This document shows positions 25,622 through 33,483 of a DNA stretch of 64,000 nucleotides, in pieces. Source of the stretch: Streptomyces lydicus (GTDB taxonomy: Bacteria; Actinomycetota; Actinomycetes; Streptomycetales; Streptomycetaceae). The notes below the pieces were generated by a model, which was not told the origin of the DNA, searched no databases, and saw only the letters and a list, made by a program, of their open reading frames with translations. A program made the translations under genes and the position numbers. Location of the stretch: contig NZ_RDTE01000003.1 in the NCBI RefSeq assembly GCF_004125265.1, forward strand, positions 7,192,001 through 7,256,000, given 5' to 3'. The number at the start of each line of letters is the position of its first letter. Position 1 is the first letter of the stretch.

Positions 25622-25702
25622 GTGAGTCAGCTCCGCGAGCGAACCATGGAGAGGTGGGAGCCCCGCGCATGCGGGGCCGGGCGAAGCGAGGGCGCGGCAT
25701 GA
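25622..25702 (+). CDS. 26-residue leader ORF coupled to the M20 peptidase
   Basis: GTG at 25622 is preceded by a near-perfect ribosome site (AAGGAGG, four bases away) and opens a 26-codon frame ending in TGA. The stop overlaps the ATG of the peptidase gene (ATGA at 25699-25702). The peptide is VSQLRERTMERWEPRACGAG followed by RSEGAA. A 7-base-pair hairpin, GCCCCGC-GCAT-GCGGGGC (25660-25677), lies inside it. It is either a leader peptide controlling the peptidase or a very small protein. No homologue is known to me. Confidence 0.55.
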   Translation: MSQLRERTMERWEPRACGAGRSEGAA

Positions 25703-27024
25703 GCCAGTCGCAGTCGGGACGCGCGGTGACCGGTGAGGACGAGGTCGTCGACCTGTGCCGGGATCTGATCAGGATGGACACCAGCAACTACGGCGACCAC
25801 TCGGGCCCGGGGGAGCGGGTCGCCGCCGAGTACGTCGCGGAGAAGCTCGCCGAGGTCGGCCTGGAGCCGCAGATCTTCGAGTCCCACAAGGGCCGCGCCT
25901 CGACCGTCGCCCGGATCGAGGGCGAGGACCGCTCGCGGCCGGGGCTGCTCATCCACGGGCACACCGACGTCGTCCCGGCCAACGCCGAGGACTGGACCCA
26001 CCACCCGTTCTCCGGGGAGATCGCCGACGGGTGCGTCTGGGGCCGGGGCGCGGTCGACATGAAGGACATGGACGCCATGACGCTGGCCGTCGTCCGTGAC
26101 CGGCTGCGCACCGGGCGCAAGCCCCCGCGCGACATCGTGCTGGCGTTCCTCGCGGACGAGGAGGCGGGCGGCACCTACGGCGCGCGCTACCTCGTCGACC
26201 ACCACCCGCACCTTTTCGAGGGCGTCACGGAGGCGATCAGCGAGGTCGGCGGCTTCTCCTTCACCGTCAACGAGCAGGTGCGGCTCTACCTCATCGAGAC
26301 GGCCCAGAAGGGCATGCACTGGATGAAGCTGACGGTGGACGGCAACGCCGGTCACGGGTCGATGATCCACAAGGACAACGCGATCACCGAACTGTCCGAG
26401 GCCGTCGGCCGGTTGGGCCGTCACGAGTTCCCGGTGCGGGTGACCAAGACGCTGCGCTCCTTCCTCGACCAGCTCGGGGACGCACTGGGCACCGAGCTCG
26501 ACCCCGAGGACATGGACGCCACGCTGGCCAAGCTCGGCGGCATCGCCAAGCTGATCGGCGCCTCGCTCAAGAACACCGCCAACCCGACGCAGCTGGGCGC
26601 CGGCTACAAGGTCAACGTCATCCCGGGGCAGGCCACCGCCCATGTCGACGGCCGTTTCCTGCCGGGCTACGAGGAGGAGTTCCTGGCCGACCTGGACCGG
26701 CTCCTGGGCCCGCGGGTGAAGCGGGAGGACGTCCACGCGGACAAGGCGCTGGAGACCACCTTCGACGGCGCGCTGGTCGACGCGATGCAGTCGGCGCTGC
26801 AGGCCGAGGACCCGATCGCGCGCGCCGTGCCGTACATGCTCTCCGCCGGTACGGACGCCAAGTCCTTCGACGATCTCGGGATCCGCGGATTCGGCTTCGC
26901 CCCGCTGAAGCTGCCGCCGGAGCTGGACTTCGCCGGGATGTTCCACGGTGTGGACGAGCGGGTGCCGGTGGACGGACTGAAGTTCGGGGTGCGGGTGCTC
27001 GACCGGTTCATCGAACAGAGCTGA
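25699..27024 (+). CDS. M20 family metallopeptidase
   Basis: A 441-residue dizinc hydrolase of the M20/ArgE-DapE-carboxypeptidase group. Metal and catalytic residues are visible: H88 and D90 in IHGHTDVV, D120 in GRGAVDMK, and E154-E155 in LADEEAGG. A dimerisation (lid) domain lies at about residues 190-330. It is cytoplasmic, with no signal peptide. The substrate (dipeptide, acylated amino acid or similar) is not determined. The start at 25699 was chosen because the leader ORF stop overlaps it and GAGGG lies upstream. The chaplin genes follow with their own promoter. Confidence 0.9.
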   Translation: MSQSQSGRAVTGEDEVVDLCRDLIRMDTSNYGDHSGPGERVAAEYVAEKLAEVGLEPQIFESHKGRASTVARIEGEDRSRPGLLIHGHTDVVPANAEDWTHHPFSGEIADGCVWGRGAVDMKDMDAMTLAVVRDRLRTGRKPPRDIVLAFLADEEAGGTYGARYLVDHHPHLFEGVTEAISEVGGFSFTVNEQVRLYLIETAQKGMHWMKLTVDGNAGHGSMIHKDNAITELSEAVGRLGRHEFPVRVTKTLRSFLDQLGDALGTELDPEDMDATLAKLGGIAKLIGASLKNTANPTQLGAGYKVNVIPGQATAHVDGRFLPGYEEEFLADLDRLLGPRVKREDVHADKALETTFDGALVDAMQSALQAEDPIARAVPYMLSAGTDAKSFDDLGIRGFGFAPLKLPPELDFAGMFHGVDERVPVDGLKFGVRVLDRFIEQS

Positions 27025-27089
27025 ATTCGGCGCGGATTTCCTGCCGTTCGCGCCGGCTTCGCTGAAAAGGGTGAACCCGCCGATGTGTT

Positions 27090-27118
27090 CGTAGCTTCAA
27101 CAGCATTTTTCTCGTTGC
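27090..27118 (+). promoter_or_regulatory. Candidate sigma-BldN promoter of the short chaplin gene
   Basis: CGTAGC (27090-27095) and CGTTGC (27113-27118) are 17 bases apart, close to the published BldN pattern CGTAAC-N16-CGTTGA. Chaplin genes are known BldN targets. The ATG is 49 bases downstream, after an AAGGAGGA ribosome site. Confidence 0.5.
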
Positions 27119-27166
27119 AGTGAGTGCGGTCCGCGGCTGGGATCGTATTGCCTACAAGGAGGAATA

Positions 27167-27400
27167 ATGATCAAGAAGGTCGTCGCCGCTGCGGCAGTGG
27201 CCGGTGGTGTCGTGCTCGCCGGTGCGGGCCTGGCCGTTGCTGACTCGGGTGCCCAGGGTGCTGCCCTGAACTCCCCCGGTGTGGTGTCCGGTAACACCAT
27301 CCAGGTTCCGGTGCACGTTCCGGTGAACGCCTGTGGCAACACGGTCTCCGTGATCGGGCTGCTGAACCCCGCGTTCGGCGCGGGCTGCGTCAACAAGTGA
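27167..27400 (+). CDS. chpH: Short chaplin (ChpH-like), secreted amyloid surfactant
   Basis: A 77-residue secreted protein. A signal peptide is cleaved after AVA at about residue 25, leaving one chaplin domain of about 50 residues. The domain has the hydrophobic core SPGVVSGNTIQVPVHVPVNA and two cysteines, C56 and C74, that form a loop. Chaplins assemble as amyloid fibrils at the air interface and make aerial hyphae hydrophobic. The sequence is close to S. coelicolor ChpH as I recall it, and the next gene is a ChpC-like long chaplin, as in that species. Its promoter resembles BldN sites. Confidence 0.9.
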   Translation: MIKKVVAAAAVAGGVVLAGAGLAVADSGAQGAALNSPGVVSGNTIQVPVHVPVNACGNTVSVIGLLNPAFGAGCVNK

Positions 27401-27455
27401 CCTTCTGGCGTCCTTTGGCGTTGTATTTGCACCCGGTAAGGGTCTGACTCGGTCC

Positions 27456-27488
27456 GGCTCCGGAAGGCGCATCACGCATTCCGGAGCC
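27456..27488. terminator. Hairpin terminator between the two chaplin genes
   Basis: GGCTCCGGAA and TTCCGGAGCC form a perfect 10-base stem with a 13-base loop, 56 bases after the short chaplin stop. It suggests the two chaplin genes can be transcribed separately. Confidence 0.65.
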
Positions 27489-27572
27489 GCTGGGTTTCGG
27501 CGGGCCGGTGGATTCTCCCGAGGATCCTCACCAGTCCGTATTCCTGTAAGGCACTAGGCAGGGGAACAACCT

Positions 27573-28340
27573 ATGAGACAGGTCGCACGAAAGGGCCTGA
27601 TCACCATGGCGGCCGCCAGTGGCGTACTCGCCATGGCCGCCGGCTATGCACAGGCCGACGCGGGAGCCGCCGGAGGCGCGGCGAACTCGCCCGGCGTGGG
27701 ATCCGGCAACAATGTTCAGGTACCGGTGCACGTACCGGTGAACGCCTGTGGCAACACCGTCAATGTCGTCGGGCTGCTGAACCCGGCGTTCGGCAACCAC
27801 TGCGCCAACGTCGGCGGTGGTCGGCACGTCGGCGGACACCAGGGTGGCCACCAGGGCGGTGCGAACGCTGCGGGCGGGGCGTCGAACTCGCCCGGTGTGG
27901 CGTCGGGCAACAGTGTCCAGGCTCCGGTCGACGTACCGGTGAACGCCTGTGGCAACAACGTCTCGGCGGCCGGGCTGCTGAACCCGGCGTTCGGCAACCA
28001 CTGCGCCAACGGGTCGACGCCGGCCCCGGGCCGGCCGCACCACCCGGGCAAGCCCCACCAGCCCGGTACGCCGCACCACCCGGGCAAGCCGCACCACCCC
28101 GGTAAGCCCCACCACCCGGGCACGCCCCATCAGCCGGGCAAGCCCAGCCAGCAGTCGCCGCACACGCCGGGGACGAAGCCGCAGACCGGGGGGCACAGCC
28201 AGATCGTGACGCCCCCCAAGCCCGTCGGTCACCTCGCGCAGACGGGTGCCGGAGGGGTCGGCTACGCGATTCCGGCCAGCGCCGGACTGCTGCTCGGGGG
28301 CGCCTTGATCTACCGCAAGGCGCGCGCCGTCCGCCGGTGA
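27573..28340 (+). CDS. chpC: Long chaplin (ChpC-like) with cell-wall sorting signal
   Basis: A 255-residue exported protein. After a signal peptide (to about residue 29) there are two chaplin domains, at about residues 32-79 and 98-147, each with a cysteine pair (C59/C77 and C126/C144). A histidine-glycine spacer separates them. Then come about eight PHHPGKP/PHQPGTP-type repeats (155-192), a linker, the sortase E-type signal LAQTG (221-225), a hydrophobic helix and a positive tail. It is anchored to peptidoglycan and is expected to nucleate short chaplins on the aerial hypha. The repeats are also visible in the DNA (about 28035-28145) and may vary in number. Confidence 0.92.
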   Translation: MRQVARKGLITMAAASGVLAMAAGYAQADAGAAGGAANSPGVGSGNNVQVPVHVPVNACGNTVNVVGLLNPAFGNHCANVGGGRHVGGHQGGHQGGANAAGGASNSPGVASGNSVQAPVDVPVNACGNNVSAAGLLNPAFGNHCANGSTPAPGRPHHPGKPHQPGTPHHPGKPHHPGKPHHPGTPHQPGKPSQQSPHTPGTKPQTGGHSQIVTPPKPVGHLAQTGAGGVGYAIPASAGLLLGGALIYRKARAVRR

Positions 28341-28371
28341 GCAGCACGACATAGCGCACCGGCGCTCCATG

Positions 28372-28400
28372 GAGCGGGCCCTGCCCAGCGGGGCCCGCTC
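28372..28400. terminator. Bidirectional hairpin terminator after the long chaplin
   Basis: GAGCGGGCCC and GGGCCCGCTC form a perfect 10-base stem around a 9-base loop. It lies between the chaplin stop and the convergent small gene at 28426. Confidence 0.7.
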
Positions 28401-28425
28401 TGCCGTGCTCAGGCGCCGGTGGCGC

Positions 28426-28614
28426 TCACCATGTGGCACGGAGCTGGCGGATGATCCGGCGGCGCAGCCGCACCTTGCGGCTCCCGTCCGGGTTCAGGCG
28501 CAGTCGGTCCAACTCCCAGTGTCCGTACTCGGCATGGTCGGTCAGCAGGCGAGTGGCGGCCTTCCGGGACACTCCCCGGGGCACGTACACATCACAGAAT
28601 TCGTATTCCGGCAT
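28426..28614 (-). CDS. DUF5703 family small protein
   Basis: A 62-residue basic protein that I recognise as the actinobacterial DUF5703 family: MPEYEFCDVYVPRGVSRK, then TDHAEYGHWELDRLRL and an arginine-rich tail (RKVRLRRRIIRQ). Function unknown; the basic C-terminus may contact nucleic acid. It is divergent from the acidic protein gene at 28662, sharing a 47-base gap. Conservation across streptomycetes, from memory, supports it as a real gene. Confidence 0.85.
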   Translation of the reverse strand: MPEYEFCDVYVPRGVSRKAATRLLTDHAEYGHWELDRLRLNPDGSRKVRLRRRIIRQLRATW

Positions 28615-28661
28615 CGCATCTATTGTGCGGGACCGGCCCCGGTACGGATAGCGTCTGCACT

Positions 28662-29336
28662 ATGTCTGATGCTGCGCAGCCTTCCGCTGCCGAGGTACGT
28701 GCCGCCGCCGAGGCGGTCAAAGCCGCGCTGGACCGTCACCTCGACGCGGTCGAACGCCGCTCGGGGCAGGACGATCCGGCCGTCTACGCCGCGTTCGACG
28801 AGCTCGCCGCGGCGGCAGAGGTCTATGACGAGCTGCTGTACGACACCTACGACGAGGTCACCCCCTTCGAGATCCCCGGGAGCGACGCGCTGCCCGCCTA
28901 CGCGGGCCCGGAGGAGCCGAGTGCGCTGAGTGTGCTGATCCGGCGCGACTACACCGTCGCCGAACCGCAGCGGCTGCTGCACCAGGCCCAGCGCGTCGCC
29001 GACCTCGATCCGGACGCCGCCGATGAGGCGGCGGGCAGCGGCGCCGACGCCGCCGCGGTCGTCGGTACCAGCGTGCATGCGGCGCTGGGCGTGCTCTTCG
29101 GGGAGTTCGAGCCGGACGAGATCGCCTCCCGGCACAAGGAATTCGGCCTGGAGGAGGGGGACTCCACCCTGTGGGTGGCGGCAGCCGACGATCCGGCCGA
29201 GCCGGGGGAGTGGCTGTCCGCGCCGTTCGATCAGGCGGACCCCCAGCGGGTGGTGTGCCGCTTCGATGTCAGCGCGGTCTTCGACGAGGAACTGGGCGAC
29301 GACGACGATCTGGACGCGCCCGACCGCGGACGGTGA
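28662..29336 (+). CDS. Conserved acidic protein of unknown function
   Basis: A 224-residue, strongly acidic soluble protein. The N-terminal half is helical (EVRAAAEAVKAALDRHLDAVE, LAAAAEVYDELLYDTYDEV). The second half contains SVHAALGVLFGEFEPDEIASRHKEFGLEEGDSTLWV-type mixed structure and ends in a run of aspartates. I do not recognise a catalytic motif. The ATG at 28662 is favoured by the coding pattern; a GTG 39 bases upstream is possible. A 16-base-pair terminator follows the stop immediately. Confidence 0.75.
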   Translation: MSDAAQPSAAEVRAAAEAVKAALDRHLDAVERRSGQDDPAVYAAFDELAAAAEVYDELLYDTYDEVTPFEIPGSDALPAYAGPEEPSALSVLIRRDYTVAEPQRLLHQAQRVADLDPDAADEAAGSGADAAAVVGTSVHAALGVLFGEFEPDEIASRHKEFGLEEGDSTLWVAAADDPAEPGEWLSAPFDQADPQRVVCRFDVSAVFDEELGDDDDLDAPDRGR

Positions 29337-29337
29337 G

Positions 29338-29378
29338 GCGGGTGTGGTGGCGGGCCCTGGCTCCGCCACCACACCCGC
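29338..29378. terminator. Sixteen-base-pair hairpin terminator
   Basis: GCGGGTGTGGTGGCGG and CCGCCACCACACCCGC are perfectly complementary with a 9-base loop, starting at the end of the preceding gene's stop codon. This is one of the strongest intergenic hairpins in the window. Confidence 0.75.
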
Positions 29379-29380
29379 TT

Positions 29381-29508
29381 CCGCAAGCCGCCGCCCCGGC
29401 TCCGCCAAAGCGTCCTGATCCGCGCACACCGACCGCTGCCCGGTCCGTCGGCCGCTGCCCCGGTCCGTCGGCAGGAGGCTGCTGAAGGGCCGGGGCGGCG
29501 GCTTGCGG
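29381..29508. repeat. Perfect 20-base inverted repeat enclosing 88 bases
   Basis: CCGCAAGCCGCCGCCCCGGC (29381-29400) is the exact complement of 29489-29508. Between them lies a direct repeat of about 19 bases (CCGCTGCC-CGGTCCGTCGG at 29433 and 29452). There is no ORF. It could be a small non-autonomous element or an extended convergent terminator region. Confidence 0.6.
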
Positions 29509-29544
29509 GGCGTGCGGTGACGGAAGCGGCCGCGCGCTATCCGG

Positions 29545-32376
29545 TCAGTCGGCCGCCGGCGGCTCCTCGGTGCTCTGGACGCTGTCCCGCAGCAGGGTGC
29601 GCAGCCGGGTGGTGCGTTCCTTGACGGGTACCTCGGCGACGGCGCGGGGCAGCGCCTGGTCGACGCCCTGGACGACCGACAGATGGCGCTCGCCGCGGCT
29701 GAAGGCGGTGTAGACCCAGGCGCGGGTCAGGCCGCCGGCGGCGTCCCCGGGCAGCACGACCACCGCGGCGGGCCAGCGCATCCCGGCCGCCTGGTGCGCG
29801 GTGAGCGCCCAGCCGTGGCGTACGGCTCCGGTGCCGACCTGTTCGCGGGGTACCACGGCCGCGGTGCCGTCGCAGTCGAGATGCAGCCCGGACGCGTCCG
29901 CGCCGGTGACGGTGCCGGGCACCGTGCGGCCGGGCGTGGGGGCGTAGGCCACCCGGTCGCCGGGGTCGAAACCGCCGAAGCGGCCGGGGCCCGGATTGAG
30001 CCGTTCCTTGAGGGCGGCGTTGAGCGCGCGGGTGCCGGCCGCGCCGCCGTGGCCGACGGTGATGACCTGGGTCTGCTCCGCGGGGACACCGAGCGCCCGG
30101 GGCACGGAGTCGGCGACCAGCTGGACGGTGCGGTGCACCGCCTCTCCGGCATCCCGCGCCGGGACGATCACCACCTCCTTGCCGGGCGCCTCGACCTGGC
30201 TCAGTTCGCCGATGCCGATGCCCGACACCAGCTCGCCGATCGGGCCGAAGTCCGGGGTGCGGGAGGCGACCTGAGGGCAGAAGCGGGACGCGAGCAGATC
30301 GGCGAACAGCCGGCCGGGACCGGCGGACCACAGCACCCCCGGGTCGCCGCTGAGCACCAGGCGGGTCCCGTCGGTCAGCGACTCGACGAGCAGCGCGGCG
30401 GTCTCCAGATCCAGCTGCGGGGCGTCCAGCACGACCAGCAGGTCGAGCGCCAGCGCGCCGTCGGCGTCGCGGCCGGGGCCCTGGCGGCCGGACAGCAGTC
30501 CGGACACGGTCACCGCGGTCGCGCCGGGGTCCCCGGACGCGCCGGCGGCCTCCGGGGTGCTCGCGGCGAGCTGGGCGGCCAGGCGCCGGCGGCCGTTCTC
30601 GGTGTGCGTGGCACCGAACGCCCGCAGGCCCAGCGAGCGGGCCGCGGCGATCAGCGCGGCGGGCTCCGCGCGGGCCGCCTCGGCACCGGTGTGCGCCACC
30701 AGGCCGCTGTGTGCGGCCGCGCGGACGAGCTCCGCGGCCGACGGCGACGGTGCGGCGGCCGCCGCGGCCTCCCAGGCGGCGGAGGAGGGGCGTACGGGCC
30801 GGGGGGTGGCGGTGTCGTCGGCTTCGGCCTCGGCCTCGGCGGGTGCACCGGTACCTCCGGCAGAGGGTGCCGGGGCGTCGGCACCCTCTGTGGCCGGGCT
30901 ACGGTCGGCGTCCGCCGGCTCCGCAGCTGCCGGCTCGATGGTCGGCGGCTCTGCGGCTGCCGTTCCGTCGCGGGGCGCCCCGGTCTCCGCCGGGGCGTTG
31001 TGCTCAGGACCGGCCACCGCTTCGAAGGTGTTCAGCAGCCGGGCCAGGCCGTCGGCGATGCTCTCCTCGGCCATCGCGAACCGGTCCAGGCCGAGCAGGA
31101 TCCGGACCGGCTGCTCTTCCTCCTCGTCGTCGCCCGTGGTGGGGCGTGCCCGGCCCGGCTCCTCGATCGCGTCCTGGAAGACCAGCACGGCACCGTCCGC
31201 GATGGCGGTCTGCAGGGCCTCGTCGGGGTCGGGCACCGAGCGCTGGGCGAGCGCGGCGCGCAGCGCGGAGGCCTCCAGGGCGGAGTGCCCCGCGACGGCG
31301 GCCTGTTCCAGCAGCCAGCCGACCAACGCCTGCGCGCGCCGCTCGTCGCCGGGGCCGCAGGCCGGGCCGAGCAGCGCCCGGGCGAAGCCGTCGGCCTGTT
31401 CGGGGCGCACCCCGGGCACACCGAGCAACTGCCAAGGGTCCTCGCTCAGTGCCTCGGCCGCCCGCTCCCCGAGCACTTCCGCGGCGGGCTCCGCCAGCGC
31501 CTGGGGCGCGCCGCCCGCCGTGAGGACCTGCCGTACGCCCTCGATGCCGGGGGCCGCGGCCACGGCGGGGCGGGGGGCAGGGGCCGGACCGGCCGGAGCC
31601 GGTGCGGCGGCCGGGCTCATGGCGCCGGTGTCCGTGACGGGGGCACCGGCCGGACCGCCGGCGCCGGATGCGGTGCCGGGCCGGGCGGCCTCCGGGGCGG
31701 AGCCGGGGGAGGCGCCCTGCTGCGGGGCGCGGCCGGCGGTGTCCGGGCGGTCCTCGCGGGGCCGGGCGGCGGGGGTGGTCTGCGGGGCGGGGCGGGGAGC
31801 GGGGCGGGGTGCGTCGTTGAAGAACGAAGCGGCCGTGCGCTCGCCGGTCTCCACCGCGCGCACCGCCGCGGCCAGCGCGTCCGCGGTCGCCTTGGCCGAC
31901 GCGGGCGCCTTGCCCGACGAGGGCACCGCGGTCTCCCGCGCCGCACCGGAGTCAGGAGCCCGGTCCTCGGAGTCAGGAGCCCGGTCCTCGGAGCCGGGAG
32001 CCCGGTCCCCGGCTCCGGGAGCCGCGGGCGCCGGCCCGCTCACCGGAACCGTCGCGTCCGCGGCCCGTGCCGGGGGGCTTTCCGGCGCCGTCGTGTCCGT
32101 ATCCGCTGCCGCCGAGCCGGAGTCCGGTGCTGCGGCCTGCTCCGGTGCCGTTGTGCCGGTGTCCGGTGCTGTGGCGTTCTCCGGAGCCGTAGCGTCCGGA
32201 CCCGGCACCGTGGCGTCGTTCCCCGGTGCCATGGGGGCCTCCGACGCCGCGGGGTCCTCCGACGCCGCGGGGTCCTCCCGTGCCGCCGTGGGGTCGTCGG
32301 GTGTCTGGGCATCCGCAGTCCCGGGCGCGGCCTCCTGCTCGGGCGGGGTTTCGCCGGCGAGGCGGTCGGTACTCAC
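29545..32376 (-). CDS. RecD-like helix-hairpin-helix protein lacking an evident Walker A motif
   Basis: A 943-residue protein. Residues 1 to about 270 are low-complexity, rich in alanine, proline, aspartate and glutamate, with short repeats. A helix-hairpin-helix part follows (LGERAAEALSEDPWQLLGVPGVRPEQADGF-type, near 300-345), as in RecD2 helicases. The RecA-like core is recognisable from LLVVLDAPQL (Walker B-like, with A instead of E) and from the C-terminal WALTAHQAAGMRWPAAVVV and VYTAFSRGERHLSVV motifs. I find no GxGKT/S loop and the ATP-dependent unwinding activity is therefore doubtful. It overlaps the aldo/keto reductase gene upstream by four bases. Its role may be DNA binding or scaffolding. 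Confidence 0.75.
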   Translation of the reverse strand: MSTDRLAGETPPEQEAAPGTADAQTPDDPTAAREDPAASEDPAASEAPMAPGNDATVPGPDATAPENATAPDTGTTAPEQAAAPDSGSAAADTDTTAPESPPARAADATVPVSGPAPAAPGAGDRAPGSEDRAPDSEDRAPDSGAARETAVPSSGKAPASAKATADALAAAVRAVETGERTAASFFNDAPRPAPRPAPQTTPAARPREDRPDTAGRAPQQGASPGSAPEAARPGTASGAGGPAGAPVTDTGAMSPAAAPAPAGPAPAPRPAVAAAPGIEGVRQVLTAGGAPQALAEPAAEVLGERAAEALSEDPWQLLGVPGVRPEQADGFARALLGPACGPGDERRAQALVGWLLEQAAVAGHSALEASALRAALAQRSVPDPDEALQTAIADGAVLVFQDAIEEPGRARPTTGDDEEEEQPVRILLGLDRFAMAEESIADGLARLLNTFEAVAGPEHNAPAETGAPRDGTAAAEPPTIEPAAAEPADADRSPATEGADAPAPSAGGTGAPAEAEAEADDTATPRPVRPSSAAWEAAAAAAPSPSAAELVRAAAHSGLVAHTGAEAARAEPAALIAAARSLGLRAFGATHTENGRRRLAAQLAASTPEAAGASGDPGATAVTVSGLLSGRQGPGRDADGALALDLLVVLDAPQLDLETAALLVESLTDGTRLVLSGDPGVLWSAGPGRLFADLLASRFCPQVASRTPDFGPIGELVSGIGIGELSQVEAPGKEVVIVPARDAGEAVHRTVQLVADSVPRALGVPAEQTQVITVGHGGAAGTRALNAALKERLNPGPGRFGGFDPGDRVAYAPTPGRTVPGTVTGADASGLHLDCDGTAAVVPREQVGTGAVRHGWALTAHQAAGMRWPAAVVVLPGDAAGGLTRAWVYTAFSRGERHLSVVQGVDQALPRAVAEVPVKERTTRLRTLLRDSVQSTEEPPAAD

Positions 32377-33356
32377 AGCGTGCTCCAGTCGTGATCGGGG
32401 TAGTGGTGCACCGGAGCCGAAACATCGTCCAGCGCCCGGCGGATCTCGTCAGGAAGACTAAGGGTCTCCACTGACAATGCGGCTCTGAGCTGCGCTTCCG
32501 TGCGGGCGCCCAGGATCGGCGCGGTCACTCCGGGGCGGTCGCGGACCCAGGAGAGCGCGACCTGGAGCGGGGTGACGGCCAGTCCGTCGGCGGCGGTGGT
32601 GACCGCTTCGACGACCCGGCCCGCCGTCTCGTCGAGGTAGGGCGCGACGAACGGGGCCAGATGCTCCGAGGCGCCCCGCGAATCGGCCGGCGTCGCATGG
32701 CGGTACTTACCGGTCAGCACGCCCCGTCCGAGCGGCGACGACGGCAGCAGGCCCATACCGAGATCGAGCGCCGCCGGCAGCACCTCCCGCTCGACGCCGC
32801 GCTGGAGCAGGGAGTACTCCATCTGCACGCTCGCCAGCCGGTTGCGTACACCGGGCGCGGCCAGCTGCCAGGTGCCCGCCTTGGCGAGCTGCCAGCCGGA
32901 GAAGTTCGACAGCCCCACATAGCGCGCCCGGCCGCTGGTGACGGCGAGGTCGAGGGCCTGCAGGGTCTCCTCCAGCGGCGTGTGCGCATCGAAGGCGTGC
33001 AGCTGCCACAGGTCGACGTACTCGGTGCCCAGCCGTTCCAGGGAGGCGTCCAGCGCGGCGAGGAGATGGCGCCGGGAGCCGTCGACCCGACGGTCCGCCG
33101 CCAGGACGCTGCCGGCCTTGGTCGCGATGACCAGGTCCTCGCGCGCAACGAGCCCTTCCGTCAGCCGGCCCAGGAGGTATTCGGCGCCGCCGTCGGCGTA
33201 GATGTCGGCGGTGTCCACCAGAGTGCCGCCGGCCTCCCAGAACGCCTTGAGCTGGTCGGCGGCTTCCTGCTCGTCCGTGTCGCGGGCCCAGTTCAGGGTG
33301 CCGAGCCCGAGGCGGGACACGCGAAGGCCCGTACGGCCGAGGTGCCTTTGCTCCAT
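32373..33356 (-). CDS. Aldo/keto reductase
   Basis: A 327-residue NADPH-dependent oxidoreductase of the TIM-barrel AKR superfamily. The tetrad is visible in DTADIYADG (D and Y), IATKAGS (K) and LWQLHAFD (H). The C-terminal cofactor site APILGARTEAQL is typical. It resembles broad-specificity AKRs, so the substrate is uncertain. The ATG at 33356 gives the family start MEQRHLGRTGLRVSRLGLG. The stop region overlaps the start of the RecD-like gene (ATGA), so the two are co-translated, although no functional link is obvious. Confidence 0.9.
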   Translation of the reverse strand: MEQRHLGRTGLRVSRLGLGTLNWARDTDEQEAADQLKAFWEAGGTLVDTADIYADGGAEYLLGRLTEGLVAREDLVIATKAGSVLAADRRVDGSRRHLLAALDASLERLGTEYVDLWQLHAFDAHTPLEETLQALDLAVTSGRARYVGLSNFSGWQLAKAGTWQLAAPGVRNRLASVQMEYSLLQRGVEREVLPAALDLGMGLLPSSPLGRGVLTGKYRHATPADSRGASEHLAPFVAPYLDETAGRVVEAVTTAADGLAVTPLQVALSWVRDRPGVTAPILGARTEAQLRAALSVETLSLPDEIRRALDDVSAPVHHYPDHDWSTL

Positions 33357-33457
33357 GGGCCTTGAGATTACTGGCCGGGAGCCGGGAACAGGGGACCTGT
33401 GGACAACCTGCCGATGACGGCCGGCGGGGGCGCGCGCTACAGTCCCCGGAACAGCGA

Positions 33458-33471
33458 CGTTACCGATCGGT
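33458..33471. promoter_or_regulatory. TTACCGATCGGTAA palindrome before the LLM gene
   Basis: This is a perfect 14-base palindrome ending 12 bases before the ATG of the LLM oxidoreductase gene and touching its ribosome site. A possible -10 (TACAGT, 33435-33440) lies just upstream, so a bound protein would block initiation or translation. The form is that of a TetR-family operator; no TetR gene is adjacent. Confidence 0.55.
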
Positions 33472-33483
33472 AAGGGGAGCGGC

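Noticed and set aside
28035..28145. Repeats in the long chaplin gene as a possible CRISPR-like array
   Set aside because: The repeats are 15-18 bases long, in frame, without unique spacers, and code for PHHPGKP-type wall-spanning repeats.
29683..32394. A 903-codon open frame opposite the RecD-like gene
   Set aside because: It is a shadow of GC-rich coding sequence; its translation is a low-complexity arginine/glycine string.
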